Notes: generated from the sequence alone by a model not told the origin. Counted from the stretch's first letter, positions 46,398 through 57,606 are shown. The stretch is DNA of 64,000 nt from Dipteronia dyeriana (GCA_032871835.1 CM065295.1:21400501-21464500), one strand, 5' to 3'. Made by a program: numbers and translations.

Positions 46398-46821
46398 TAA
46401 AAAATTAATTATAAATACTAATTGAAAAAAGAAGAAGATAATTGTAAGTAAATAATATATTATTAAAAAAAATGGAAGAAATATATGTTTTTTAATTTAT
46501 ATGAGAAATGAGAATAAAATAAAATTGTTGAATGTAGAGAGAATTTAGAATTTGAGATTGAGAGAGATTGAGAGAAGGTGGGAGTGGTGTGAAGAAGAAT
46601 GAATTGGGGGGGGGGGGGGGGGGGGGGGGGGTGTGGAGGGGTAATTTGGAAAATAAAAGAAAGAAAAAGAAAACAATATGACCGTTGGGAGTTGGGAACA
46701 AAAAAGGAAGATGACCGTTGTTCAACGGTCATCATCCTCCAACGCCCAACGGTCATTTAATTTTTTTTTTCTGAAATGCTGCTACGTGTCAGCATTTCAT
46801 TGGTTGTTTTTTTTTTTTCAA

Positions 46822-46925
46822 AACAGACGGTTTAACCGTCGGAAAAACCGACGGTTTAACCGTCGGAAAAACCGACGGTTTAACCGTCGGAAAAACCGGC
46901 GGTTTTTGGTCGGTTTTTCATATCC
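46822..46925. repeat. Palindromic subterminal tandem repeat of hAT
   Basis: About 3.5 units of 24 bases, each with the palindrome ACGGTTTAACCGT followed by CGGAAAAACCG. Probably transposase binding sites (inference from the known role of subterminal repeats in hAT elements). Confidence 0.8.
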
Positions 46926-47276
46926 CATAACCGTAATCGAACCGCCGGATCCGGTTTCCAACCGGTTTTGTAACCGACGGTTTCGGTTACTGTTTGGGTT
47001 CCGGTTTCCAGAGACCGATTTCGATTCAGTTTTGAACGGTTTAACCGAACCGTGGACACCTCTAGCAAAATGGGCTTCCTGAAGAAGCAGTAGCGTTTTT
47101 TAATCAAATGATGATGATAGAGAATGTTAATCCTGACCGTGTGACACTTGTGAGCTTAGTTTTTGCTTGTGCTCAATTGTGTAGTGTTAAGCTTGGTAGG
47201 TGTGTGCATGGATTTGCGATAAGGAGAGGTTTTGTTAATGCCTCTATCTATGGTTAACTCATTGTTGAAGCACTAA

Positions 47277-48350
47277 AGTGCTGTTTGTTTTTCCCCGTTT
47301 AAGCCTTAAGTCTTAAAATAAGTGGATTTTATTTGTTTGTTTTTTAACTTATATATTAAATTAAGCTAAAAACATCTTAAAATAAAAAGCTATTTTTTTT
47401 TACTTTTCACTTATTCAATAAGTGATAGTTAACACAACAATATGAATTTTCTAAAATAGCCCATATAATTAAATTAATATCAAAAACACTATATTAACAA
47501 AAAAATCCCCAAAATCGTCATAAGAAAAAAAACCCTAATTTCATCAAACCCTAACCCTAACCCAAAAGACCTAAACCTAAAATGGAATCTCATGGAAGGG
47601 GGACGGAGGTGGCTGCGGCGGCGGCCCACCTCCATGAATTGTGAACGGAGGAGGCCGACCGACCTCCTTCACGTGTTTGACGGGAGGAAAATCGAAGCAG
47701 AGCTCGATGAGTTCTACCTCGACGCCACTGATTTCGGTTCCTTCGTCTTGCTCAAGAAGATCCTCAAAGAGATGTCTTCGGGGCATCGCATGTCATCGGT
47801 CGCCTCATGTTCCTGTTGATCGACTCTAGTCTCGTTAACTTCAACGCCCGTGACCGCTGGGACACCGTCGCGCATTACTACGGCTGCCTCTTTAATCAAA
47901 TCGACGCCGCCCGAATGCTGCTTGAGAGTGGCGCGATTTGCTTTGATCACACCTTTGATGGTGATAAGTGCCGGTACTCCGTCAAGAAGCTCTTGAAGGC
48001 TTTTGAAGCCAGGCCGCCGTTGGGACTATTCGAAGCAGCGTTGAGAGATACTTGAGTTTTTCCTTTTTAATAAAATAATATAATTTTTAATTTTTTTATT
48101 TAAATAAATTATTATTATTTATTTAAAATCAATTAAATTAAATGAATACTGTAATTCATTTCTAAATAATATTATTATTATTAAAATAAAAATACTTAAA
48201 ACAAAGGGCATATCAGTAAAATGAAAACTGCTCAATATTTAAGTGAAAACATCTACGGAACAAAAACAAACAAGTTAAAGGGTCTCAATGATTAAGAGCT
48301 ATCAAGTACTTATGGCTTTTAAGACTTAAGTAAAAAAAACAAACAACACC
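47277..48350. mobile_element. PIF/Harbinger-like element carrying a captured gene fragment
   Basis: 1074 bases with ends AGTGCTGTTTGTTTTT and, inverted, GGTGTTGTTTGTTTTT. The left flank is TAA (47274-47276) and the right flank TAT (48351-48353); the intact PPR paralogue has CTAAGTCTTTTC here, so TAT is a mutated TAA duplication. TAA duplication and TGTTTGTTT ends fit PIF/Harbinger. No transposase. The centre (47582-48054) derives from a host gene. Confidence 0.8.
47582..48054 (+). pseudogene. Captured fragment of an ankyrin-repeat (BTB/POZ-ankyrin type) gene
   Basis: GC-richer than its surroundings. Frames in series give [34 protein letters not shown], then [47 protein letters not shown] and FEAALRDT. 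These match from memory the N-terminal ankyrin region of the conserved plant BTB/POZ-ankyrin protein family. Frameshifts near 47640 and 47770 and an internal deletion (between KCRYS and VKKLLK) show it is not functional. The lack of introns could mean that one exon or a spliced copy was taken. The parental gene is not in the window. Confidence 0.7.
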
Positions 48351-48897
48351 TATGTCTTTTCAATGGGATGATTCAGAAGAGATCTAAACCTAATGCAGTT
48401 ACAGTTGTTAGTGCTTCAACAACAGATTGTTATGTATATGAAATGCTTGTCGCCTGATCAAGCTGTTGATGTTTTTACAAGAATGTCAAGGAAATACGTG
48501 GTCTCATGGGTTTGCTCTAAATGGAATCTGCTGAACTTTAGATCCTAACCATGTCGAGTATTATATTTTGTTGTCAAATATGTATGTTCAGGATGAGAAA
48601 TGGGGTAACGTGGCAAAGCTTAGAGCTCTTGATTGGGCAGAGTGTTATTGAAGTTAGTAGTGAGGTTCATAGATTTGTTGCTGCTGATAGACTCCATCTA
48701 GAGTTCAAGCATATTTATAAATTATTGAGAGAACTGAAGGTAAAAATGAGAGAGGAGGTTATGTTCCTGATGCAGTACTTCTGTTTCATGATGCAGAGAT
48801 ACTTGTATGATTTTGTATTGCCAGTGTATACGTATCTCTGGGGTTTATCCCATGCGAAGCTTGAGCGCTTTTAACCTTAATGGGATATTATTGGTTT

Positions 48898-50298
48898 GGG
48901 GTCAAAAAATAAATAACACTTGTTGGAGATAGCATTTCAATATTGTCACTGCATTAATAACTTATGTTTAAAAGACACCTATTATGGTGAACGGACAAAA
49001 ATACCCTCAATAGTTGTTCTTCATCAGATTTCTTTTCATTCATTTTTACAGTTTTGAAGTAGAGAGAAAATCTCGTTAAACCTTAGACAATCACTCGAAC
49101 AGCGACGGAGTGGCTTTACGCAAACGCATTCGCGGGTCGAGGGGGTAGGGGGTAGTGCTCCCGGAGTTTATTTTTTTCTAGTCAGTACTTAATATGCTCG
49201 AAATAAAATTACAAAAGGCTTAGAGCCTTTAGTAAAAGTCCCCAACCCAAGTGCCCGAGCTTTTTTTACTGGGTTCGAGCTTTTTTGCCAGGTTAGAAAA
49301 AAGCACGGGCACTTGGTAAAAAAGCTCGAACCCATTAAAAATAGCTCGGGCACTTGGTAAAAAAGCTCGATTCGAGTTTTTTCGCCAAGTGTCCGAGCTT
49401 TTTTTTACTATGTTCGAGCTTTTTTACCAAGTGCCTGGGCTTTTTTTTAACTTGGTAAAAAAACTCGAACAAAGTAAAAAAAAGCTCGGACACTTGGGAA
49501 AAAAGCTCGAATCGAGTTTTTTACCAAGTGCCTGAGTTTTTTTTAATGGGTTCGAGTTTTTTTACCAAGTGCCCGAGCTTTTTTTTAACTTGGTAAAAAA
49601 GCTCGAACAAAGTAAAAAAAAGCTCGAACCCATTAAAAAAAGCTCGGTCACTTGGCAAAAAAGCTCGAACCCTTTAGAAAAAAGCTTGGGCACTTGGTAA
49701 AAAAGCTCGAACCCATTAAAAAAAACTCGGGTTTTTTTGGCAAGGGCCTGAGCTTTTCTGTCAAGTGCCTGAGCTTTTTTTTTACTTGATTCGAGTTTTT
49801 CTGATAAAAAAAAACTCAAAAGAGTATAACAAAATCTCGGAATCATATCAAAATAGCTCGGACACTAATAAAAAAGGCTCGAAGTATTTTAAAACAGTCT
49901 CGAACAGAATCTGTAGACTAAATGTTCATACATGTTCATACAAATATTGGGACAACAAATCATAACAAATTGATACATTGTTAAACTACACAGAAATATA
50001 TGACAATGTATAAAAGAATATCACAAACATATGTTATTTTTTTTTGCAGAATCTAGAGAGAGACAAGTTTTTTGGAGAGAGATGAGTTGTAGATCGATTT
50101 TCAGACAACTATTTTGAAGAGAGAGAGAGGAGTTATCATTTTCAAAGTGTAGATATAAGCACAATGAGAATAAAAATAGATTATTTAAGGGCAATATGGG
50201 TAGTTCACCATAATAGGTGCTTTTTAAACTTAAGTTATTAAAACGGTGACATCATTACAACACACACACAAAAAAGTGACATATCTCACCATTTCCAT
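48898..50298. mobile_element. Non-autonomous MULE in the PPR pseudogene 3' UTR
   Basis: 1401 bases flanked by TTATTGGTTT on both sides (48888-48897, 50299-50308), as expected for the 9-10-base MULE duplication. The outer 150 bases of each end are inverted copies (TTAATAACTTATGTTTAAAA, ACACCTATTATGGTGAAC on the left; the complement near 50195-50250). The right end is homologous to that of the MULE ending near 63140 (AAGGGCAA.TGGGTAGTTCACCATAATAGGTG). The centre is a tandem array of AGCTCG words. No gene. Confidence 0.85.
49216..49880. repeat. Array of AAAAAGCTCG / CGAGCTTTTT units in MULE
   Basis: Roughly 25 occurrences, in both orientations, of AAAAAGCTCG with spacers such as GGCACTTGGTAAAA, AACCCATTAAA and AACAAAGTAAA. 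Arms are mutually complementary, so it can fold extensively. Open frames here (for example minus 49562-49846) are artefacts. Confidence 0.85.
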
Positions 50299-50533
50299 TT
50301 ATTGGTTTCAGAGGTATTATCATTTTGGTCCCTATGTTTTCGTATGTAATAACTGTTTTAACTGTATTTCCATTTTTTACTGGTTTCATCCCTATGTTTT
50401 CCAAAATCTATCAACTTGGTCCCTCAATGAGTCAAACATCGATTAGAGTTAACGGAATGAGGGTTTATCGCATGGGGTTTATCCCATGTGAATCTTGAGC
50501 ACTTTTAACCATAATTGGGATATTATTGGTTTT
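50299..50533. repeat. Tandem duplication of PPR 3' UTR plus inverted-repeat end
   Basis: The string 3' UTR (TTATCCCATG...TTAATGGGATATTATTGGTTT) plus terminal repeat (GGTATTATCATTTTGGTCCCTA...) occurs twice: 48838-48897 with 50309-50462, and 50477-50533 with 50534 onward. A segment of about 215 bases was duplicated in tandem, and the MULE at 48898 later landed in the first copy. Confidence 0.75.
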
Positions 50534-50759
50534 TGGGGTATTATCATTTTGGTCCCTAAGTTTTCTTGCGTAATAACTTTTTTATCTGTCTTTGCATTTT
50601 TCACTAGCGTCGTCTCTATGTTTTCCAAAATCCATCAATTCGATCCCTCCGTGAATCAAACATCGGTTAGAGGTAACGGAATAAGAGTTATTTTCGTCTT
50701 TAAACAGAGAAAATCTACTATGGGTCCAGCTCACAGATGATGGTGGTGAGACGGACCAT

Positions 50760-52730
50760 TGAAAGAGTGCCATATGGCATATCAATAAATCTATACTTTA
50801 AATTTTACTTTATCTAATTATATATGAGTGGTGCTATTGGCATACCCACTACTAAACTATTTATACCCCACTTTTAAAATTATTTTAATATTTTTTTTCT
50901 TTATTAAATGACTTAAATAGACATACAATTTTTATTAAAAAATATTGTACAAACCAAAACTAATAAAACCTCACTTTGTTTATTTCAAAACCATAATGAC
51001 ATAGATTACTTCAAATCATTAAATATTTACTATTTTTATTTATATTTTCTTTCCGATTTCGATCTCATATTTCTCATGTTTAATATTTATTGATTTATTA
51101 CTATTTTTGTTTATATTTTCTTTTAGATCCCGATCTCATATTTACCATGTTTAATTATTATTTATTGATTTTATTGTATCACATGTTTGTTTTATTTTTT
51201 TTTCTCCAATTCCAGATCCATGTTTGCTGCTTCTTTTTTCTTTCGATTTATTTTATTTCAAATCTTATAGGTATACTATAATTTGTATCAATTTTTTTAT
51301 CGGATTTATTCTGGATCTTCCAAAATTAATTTAATGTTATTTACACACAAAAAAACAATGAAATCGTAACAATAAAAAAACATAATCTCTGACAAAACGA
51401 AATCACACCAAAACTCTAACTCAATCGCTAAAAAAAACCATCAGACGATTGATAATACATTCACAATCCAACTTACTATATATATATATGTATTTTTTGC
51501 ATCTAATAAAGATGGTTTTACTATGAAATAAGAATATAAAAAAAGTATATATAATGATTAGAGATGAAATATATTTCTATTTTTATTTTTTTGAAAAAGA
51601 CGTAAGTTATATTAAGTTTTAAAAATTAGTAAAATGGTAGTTATAAAAATAATACAAAAATAATAATAAAACTATATAATTTTATATAATTAAATCAAAA
51701 TTAAAAAAAATTGGACATAAATAGTTTAATGGTGCTCGTTATATATTTACATGTGTCTGAAGTAATTAAAAATAAAAAAATAATAAAAAATCCTTTGTTC
51801 CATTGCTTCTTCTTCCTCGTGACATTTTCTTCTTATTGCTCACGACATTTCTATCTTCTCAAATCCATCCATGTTCTTCTTTCGATCTTTTGAAGATTAA
51901 GACATTTAAATGGAAAATTTTAAAGTTTTTCTTCATTAACAAGTGATTTGCCACCGGATTTGTACAGAAAATCAATTACCAGATCTGCAAAGCTAGAGAG
52001 CTTCAAGTAGCTTATTTGCAGAGTGCCAAACAGTTTACAAATACACCCACAATCCAATAACTTTCGATTAACAGATCAACAATTTACAAAGACAACTCAT
52101 TCCCTCAATTTATTGTCAAAACTCATTTCATATTTTATTAAAAAAAAACTTAAATTGGTTTTCTAAACAAAGTTTAGACTTGAAATTAAACAAAAAGAAA
52201 AAGAAAATGGAAGTTAGGTATGAATTCGAGCAGAAATATATGGAACTGAGTATGGATTAACTTGAGAAGAGACACATAGATGAGGTTGTGATGTGAGAAG
52301 AACAAAAAGAAATTATATCATTAGGGTTTTTGCCCCGTGTCAGTTAGATCAAAATTATAAATTCGTTGTGTTAAGCCACGTGCCGTTTTGTAATTGGTCT
52401 ATCTCATCAGCCGTGAGACAGACCAATTACGATTCTCTCCATTAAACAATCATTAAAAAAAAATATAAAAAACAAAAATTTAATAATACAAAACAAAATT
52501 AATATATAAATACAAATTAGAAAATTTGTAAACAAAATAGCGATTAAAATTTAAAAGAGTGATTTTCTAATTTAAATAGTATTATTATTTTTTAAAATAA
52601 TGATTTTTTCAGATCACTGGACTTTTTTATCTTTAAAAAAAAATGAAGATTAAATGTTAAATTTATTTTAATTAATTTTTTGTTATTCTCTCAATTTTTT
52701 CATTGCCTTTAGGTTAAATTGTAAAAACCG
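50760..52730. other. AT-rich interior of the inverted-repeat element, no gene
   Basis: Only short open frames of low complexity. A palindromic segment near 52375-52445 (AATTGGTCTATCTCATCAGC / GAGACAGACCAATTACGATT) is visible. No transposase domain was recognised. Confidence 0.5.
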
Positions 52731-53869
52731 ACAAAGTTAGAGGGTAAAGTAACACTTTTAAATCATTTATTTTTAGTTAAGGGTAAAATGGTCAATTTGC
52801 TTGTTATGTTAGGGACCGTTAAAAATTTGGTCAAACAGACCAAAATGATAATTTTTTGAAAACTCAAGGATTACTAGAGGTGGAAAAATGGGTCGGACCC
52901 TGACGGGCTACCCAGCCCGGCCCGCCGGCTTAAACGGACTGGGCACAAGATATGCGGCCACACGGGTCGGTCCGGCCCGGGCCTTTAGGCCTGTGGGCTT
53001 TTCTTAAAATTGAAAAAATGAATCCTGACGGGCCTTAACGGGTAGGCCCCGTTAATTCCCGTCAGATTTTCAATTTTGATTTTTTTTTTAATTTAAAGTT
53101 TAAATTTTAAATTTTGAATTGAGGGGTGACTTTTGTAATTATTCAGAAACCGTTATTAACCGTTGAGGGCTTACAAAAATACCTAAAACTTTTAAAAATT
53201 ACATTATTTTAAATCTTTTACAATTTTTTCCAATTATACCCTAATCTAACATTTTCCAATAAATACCCTTATCACCCTTACCCCATTCTCTACATTTTCT
53301 CTACTTCCCTACTCTCTTATTCTCTCTATTCTCTACAATCTCCAACATCTCTCGCTCACTCTTTTAACTATTTTGTAATTTATTTTATTTATTTAATATA
53401 TTATATTATTATATACTATATACTATTTACTATTACACTAATATACTAATACTATAGTAGTATAGTACTATACACTATACATTATATATTATATACTATA
53501 TACTATTACAGTTTCTACATATTCTAAGGCACTTACTCTAAGATATTGTCTTATTTTAAAAAAAATACTTTCATTTGTTATTTATTTATTCGCTATATTT
53601 ATTTTTAATATGTTTATAACTAATGTTATTTTTTTTGTTATGTTGTTAGGTATCCAATTGATTAATTAATTCAACACTCTCAACTATCAAGCCTCGAATT
53701 TAAGGTTAGTATGTCTACTTCCTTACTTTTGTTATTAATTATTTTTTATATAGTAATTGTTATTATTTAGGATTTAGTGATTAGCATGTGTCATGTGTGC
53801 AATTAATATTGTTGTTAGAGAGTTAGTACTTATTACTTAGTAATATGTTACTTTTTTGTATTTTTATGA

Positions 53870-54690
53870 GATTGACAACAAAATAATAATTTAAAAGAAT
53901 TAATTTCTATTTTCTAATATTTTCATAATTTTTGAAATTATTATTATATTAGAAAGATTATGTTTTATTTTGTAGAGTTTAAGAAGAAAATGGTAATTTG
54001 GAGAAATTTAATCCGATTTTTTTGAAATTAATAATATATTAGAATGATTATGTTAACTTTATGTATTTTTTGTGAGTTTGACAACAAAATAATAAATTAA
54101 AAACTTAATTCTCAATTTTTTCTTCATTTTTGAAATTATTATTATATTAGAAAGATTATGTTTTATTTTGTAGAGTTTAAGAAGAAAATGGTAATTTGGA
54201 GAAATTTAATTCGAATTTTATAATTTTTTTAAAAATTAATAATATATTAGAATGATTATGTTAATTTTATGTATTTTTATGAGATTGACAACAAAATAAT
54301 AATTTTTAAAACATTAATTTCTAATATTTTCATAATTTTCGAAATTATTATTATATTAGAAAGATTATGTTTTATTTTGTAGAATTTAAGCAGAAAAAAA
54401 AAACAATTTGGAGAATTTAATCCGAATTTTATAATTTTTTTAAAATTGATAATTTATTAGAATGATTATGTTAATTTTATGTATTTTTGTGAGTTTGACA
54501 ACCAAATAATAAATTAAAAAAAAATCTCAATTTTTTCTTCATTTTCAAAATTATTATTATATTAGAAAGATTATGTTTTATTTTGTAGAGTTAAAGAAGA
54601 AAATGGTAATTTGGAGAAATTTAATTTGAATTTTATATATTTTTTTAAAATTAATAATATATGAGAATGATTATGTTAATTTTGTAGTTT
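53870..54690 (+). repeat. ~200-base tandem repeats in the hAT leader
   Basis: Four units, marked by TTTTATTTTGTAGAGTTTAAG at about 53964, 54171, 54370 and 54578. Each also contains AAATGGTAATTTGGAG, ATTAGAATGATTATGTTAA, GACAACAAAATAATAA and TCATTTTTGAAATTATTATTA. Each unit presents a TTTTGTAG acceptor-like and an ATGGTAATTT donor-like sequence. Confidence 0.85.
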
Positions 54691-54829
54691 AAGAAATAAT
54701 AAGAAAATTAAAATTAGAAAAATTAATTGTTTTTTTTTTGTTATTTGTATAAATGTTTAATTGTATCATTGTATTTGTATATATGAAATTTAATCATTTA
54801 ATCATTTATTTAATTATAATCTTAGGAAA

Positions 54830-56946
54830 ATGAATCATGAACACTTAAACTTGAACTCGGGCGACTATTTGCCGGACGAGGACATCAACCGATTATACGG
54901 TGAGTTCGAAGAAGAAGGTCTCGCTAGTACTACGGGTGTGGGACCTTCTTCCTCGACACCAGAATCAAGTAAGAAAAGGGAGAAGAAATCGATCGTGTGG
55001 GATTGTTTTGACCCTGTAATGCAAACGATGGCAGATGGTCGTCAAGTTGAGCATGTCTGCTGTAAGTTTTGTAAATCTATACTCAGTAGTTCAAGTATGG
55101 GAACTAGTCATCTTAGAAGACATAGACTCAGTTGCATGGCTTCCCATGGGCAAATCGATACAACTCAACAAACCAAACTACAGCGAAACCTAGATGGTTC
55201 AGTGAATACATGGCAGTATGACCCCGATCGGGTCAGAGAGCATTCAGTGTTGTACTGCGCTGCAATTGACCAACCCTTAGGTTTTCAAGAAAACCCCCAT
55301 TTTCAATATTATGTTAATAATGCTTTTAACCCCTAATTTGTCCCTGTTTCTAGAAACACAACTAGGAGCGATGTGATTAGTACTTTTGAAAAGTATAGGA
55401 CAAAATAGATTTTTGAATTGTAAAACATTTCTTTTTCAATTGCATTAACGTCAGACATCTGGAGCGGACGTTCAAAACAAAAATATTTATTTGTCACTGG
55501 ATACTATGTAGACACCCAAATGACCCAATGGACTTTACAAAAAAAGCTTCTTGGTTTTCGTGCCATGGATTATTCACACACTGTACAAAATATTTTCCAG
55601 ATTATTATGTCCGTTATACAAGATTATGGCATTCAAAACTGCATCATGTCAATTACTTTGGATAATGCATCTGCTAACTCCAAAGCTATAGAATATTTCA
55701 TTAATTCTAACATCCCTAATATTGCGGGAAAATTTTTCCATGCCCGTTGTGCATGTCACATTATAAACTTGATTGTAAAATCAGGTTTAAAGAAGGTTGA
55801 AAGTCAATTCACCAATATTAAGGAGGCTTTGGGTTGGATTATGGCATCTAACCAAATAATTGTTGAGTTTGCCAGATTTTATAAATCAAAGAACCTAAAA
55901 CCCCGTAAGTTCCAAACAGATATGTCGGTAAGGTGGAACTCAACATATTTAATTTTGAAATCTACTTTACCATATGCCTTAAAAATTACTAGTTTTTATA
56001 ACTTGAACACTGCCAACGACACCCAACATGAAAAACTCACGGAAGGTGATTGGTATATGACCAAGGTTTTTGTTGAATTTTTAACTATTTTTTATGATGG
56101 TACTGTAGAACTTTCCATGTTTTATTACCCCACATCTCCTCTTGCACTTCATAAAATTTATGACATAGCTGATTTACTTAAACAATATAGGGAAATAGAA
56201 TTGGTAGCTCCCGCTGTTGTTGTTATACAAGAAAAATACATAAAATATTGAGGGGGAATTCCTCTTTTATATGCCTTTGGTATTTTTGTAGATCCTCGGT
56301 TCAGATTTAAAGCATTAAAAGTTTTTTCCACTACTTTGGGTAAGACTCTGCGATTAAGTGAAACGGATGTTGCTGAACATCTTGGTACACTGAAATCCCA
56401 AAATTTAGAGGTTTTTTCAATTTATGAGAACAGGTACAGGCACAACGATGACACAACGGGACCGACGCCTCCTCAGCAACAATCTCAACAACAATCGAAG
56501 CTCATGAGGATATTTTTGAACAAGACCACAACTTCTCGTGCTTCAGAAAGTTCGAGTCAAATTCAAAGTCAACACATGGAGCTCAACAAATATCTGAGTA
56601 CGGATTATTCCATCACAACAACGATGATTTCGTAATTAACGATCTTCTGAAATGGTGGCAGAACAAGAGAAACAGCTTCCCCATTCTATCAAGATTATCA
56701 TGTGACGTCCTAGCTATCCCAATTTCAACAGTTTCATCGGAGCAAGTGTTCAGCACTGCCGGACGAATAATAGAAGATAGAAGATGGCCATTGACCCATG
56801 ATGCGGTGGAAGCTTTAACATGCCTTAAGGATTAGAAAAATGTAAGAATAAGACGACAACATCAACTGGTCAACGAAGAACTCATGGATGACTTCTCCAG
56901 CTTGATCATCGATGACAGCTTCGGTAGCAACCAACTGGCGAACTGA
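54830..56946 (+). pseudogene. hAT transposase with BED finger, several stops
   Basis: ATG at 54830 (MNHEHLNLNSGDYLPDEDIN). A BED-type zinc finger is at residues 75-100 (CCKFCKS...HLRRHRLSC). A stop at 55334-55336, further stops near 55405-55425, then the catalytic core in the same reading: TSDIWSGRSKQKYLF, LDNASANSKAIEYF, FFHARCACHIINLIV and SVRWNSTYLILKS. Another stop at 56249-56251 (KYW to KY-stop), FVDPRFRFKAL, a frameshift near 56605, then KWWQNKRNSFPILSRL, the dimerisation motif TVSSEQVFSTAGRIIEDRRW and an end at 56944-56946. It encodes a nuclear cut-and-paste recombinase but is inactivated. Confidence 0.9.
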
Positions 56947-56984
56947 TGTAATTGTAAATACTTGATTTATTTATTTTTCCGATT

Positions 56985-57053
56985 ATACTCTTTTTCCCTT
57001 ACCAAGTTTTTATCTCATTGGGTTTTTCTTGGTAAGGTTTTTAACGAGTCAAT
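56985..57053 (+). promoter_or_regulatory. Stem-loop motif after hAT transposase
   Basis: CTCTTTTTCC, then CTTACCAAG...CATTGGG...CTTGGTAAG, then GTTTTTAACGAGTCA. The 9-base arms CTTACCAAG/CTTGGTAAG are perfectly complementary. It lies 40 bases after the stop codon, like the motif at 817-884. Confidence 0.6.
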
Positions 57054-57233
57054 CATAATTTATAATTTATATTTGTCACCACAAATTTTATAAGAAATTA
57101 CAAAAATATTATTCATTGAAAACTAATTAATTGTTGTATGAAATGAAAAATGTTTTTCATATTAAAAATATTACATTAATAATTACACAAAATTATTACA
57201 ATGTATAAAAAATAATATTGTAAAAATAAAACT

Positions 57234-57267
<34 letters not shown>

Positions 57268-57557
57268 AAAAAAATTGAAGCCCGTTGGGCCGGCGCGTCA
57301 CAGGCCTGTTAGAGCTCGGCCCGTCCACCTCGAAACAGGCCGCGGGCGTAAGCCGGGACTGCCCTTTCGTCAATTAGGCCGGCCCAGCCCGTTAAGCCAA
57401 CAGGCCTAACGGGCCGGGCCGGGCCGGCCTGTTTTGCCACCACTAAGGACTACGTTAGTGAAAAATGGAAAGACGGTTACAAAAGTCGTAACGTGCGAAA
57501 ACATATGAACAAAAATGATAATACCCATTGGTTTTACTTATGCAAAATTAGAATTAA

Positions 57558-57597
<40 letters not shown>

Positions 57598-57606
57598 AGA
57601 GAGAGA

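Larger units (their letters stand above)
43299..47064 (-). mobile_element. hAT transposon, nearly complete, in PPR pseudogene
   Basis: 3766 bases flanked by a perfect 8-base duplication GCAAAATG (43291-43298, 47065-47072), a word present once at this place in the intact PPR gene. The ends are TAATGGTGTCCACGGTTCGG and, inverted, TAGAGGTGTCCACGGTTCGG. Both subterminal zones are packed with CGGTTTCGG/CGGTTTAACCG words. It contains one transposase gene on the minus strand. A 25-base G run lies at about 46607-46631. Confidence 0.95.
43069..48897 (+). pseudogene. PPR pseudogene, duplicate of the gene at 3564-5678
   Basis: Three surviving blocks. 43069-43298 covers the leader, start region and, after a deletion of about 390 bases relative to the intact gene, codons near ATGCGGGCAAATGGGTAGT. 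47065-47276 continues exactly from there (GTTAATCCTGACCG, TGTGTGCATGGATTTGCG). 48351-48897 holds small scattered blocks (GATTCAGAAGAGATCTAAACC), the C-terminus (EVHRFVAADRLH) and the 3' UTR. The start ATG is lost (TATTTTAAAGAGG), and there are large internal deletions and frameshifts. Two transposons separate the blocks (43299-47064, 47277-48350). It has the same strand as the intact gene and its flanks are also duplicated, so this is DNA-level duplication, not retroposition. Confidence 0.93.
52875..57445 (+). mobile_element. hAT transposon, complete ends, decayed transposase
   Basis: 4571 bases. Ends TAGAGGTGGAAAAATGGG and, inverted, TAGTGGTGGCAAAACAGG; 8-base duplication AGGATTAC (52867-52874) and AGGACTAC (57446-57453) with one mismatch. 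Both subterminal zones are GC-rich with CGGCCCGGGC/GGGCCGGGCC words. A transposase gene lies on the plus strand, preceded by a tandem-repeated leader and followed by a stem-loop motif. Related in C-terminus and 3' hairpin to the element at 1-1280. Confidence 0.93.
50534..57526. mobile_element. MULE-like inverted-repeat element, itself carrying a nested hAT
   Basis: Left end TGGGGTATTATCATTTTGG; right end inverted GGGTATTATCATTTTTG; perfect 9-base duplication ATTGGTTTT (50525-50533, 57527-57535). The left repeat (50534-50700) matches the right repeat, which is interrupted by the 4571-base hAT: its parts are 57446-57526 and about 52735-52874. Without the hAT the element is about 2.4 kb. The interior 50760-52730 is AT-rich with no recognised gene; it includes another possible repeat start (GGTGCTATTGGCATACCC at 50829). 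Confidence 0.8.

Noticed and set aside
46463..46756. Proline-rich minus-strand frame (PPPPPPP)
   Set aside because: Reads through the poly-G run and hAT subterminal sequence.
49216..49880. Evenly spaced repeats resembling a CRISPR array
   Set aside because: Units occur in both orientations with related spacers, in plant DNA inside a MULE; no cas-like genes.
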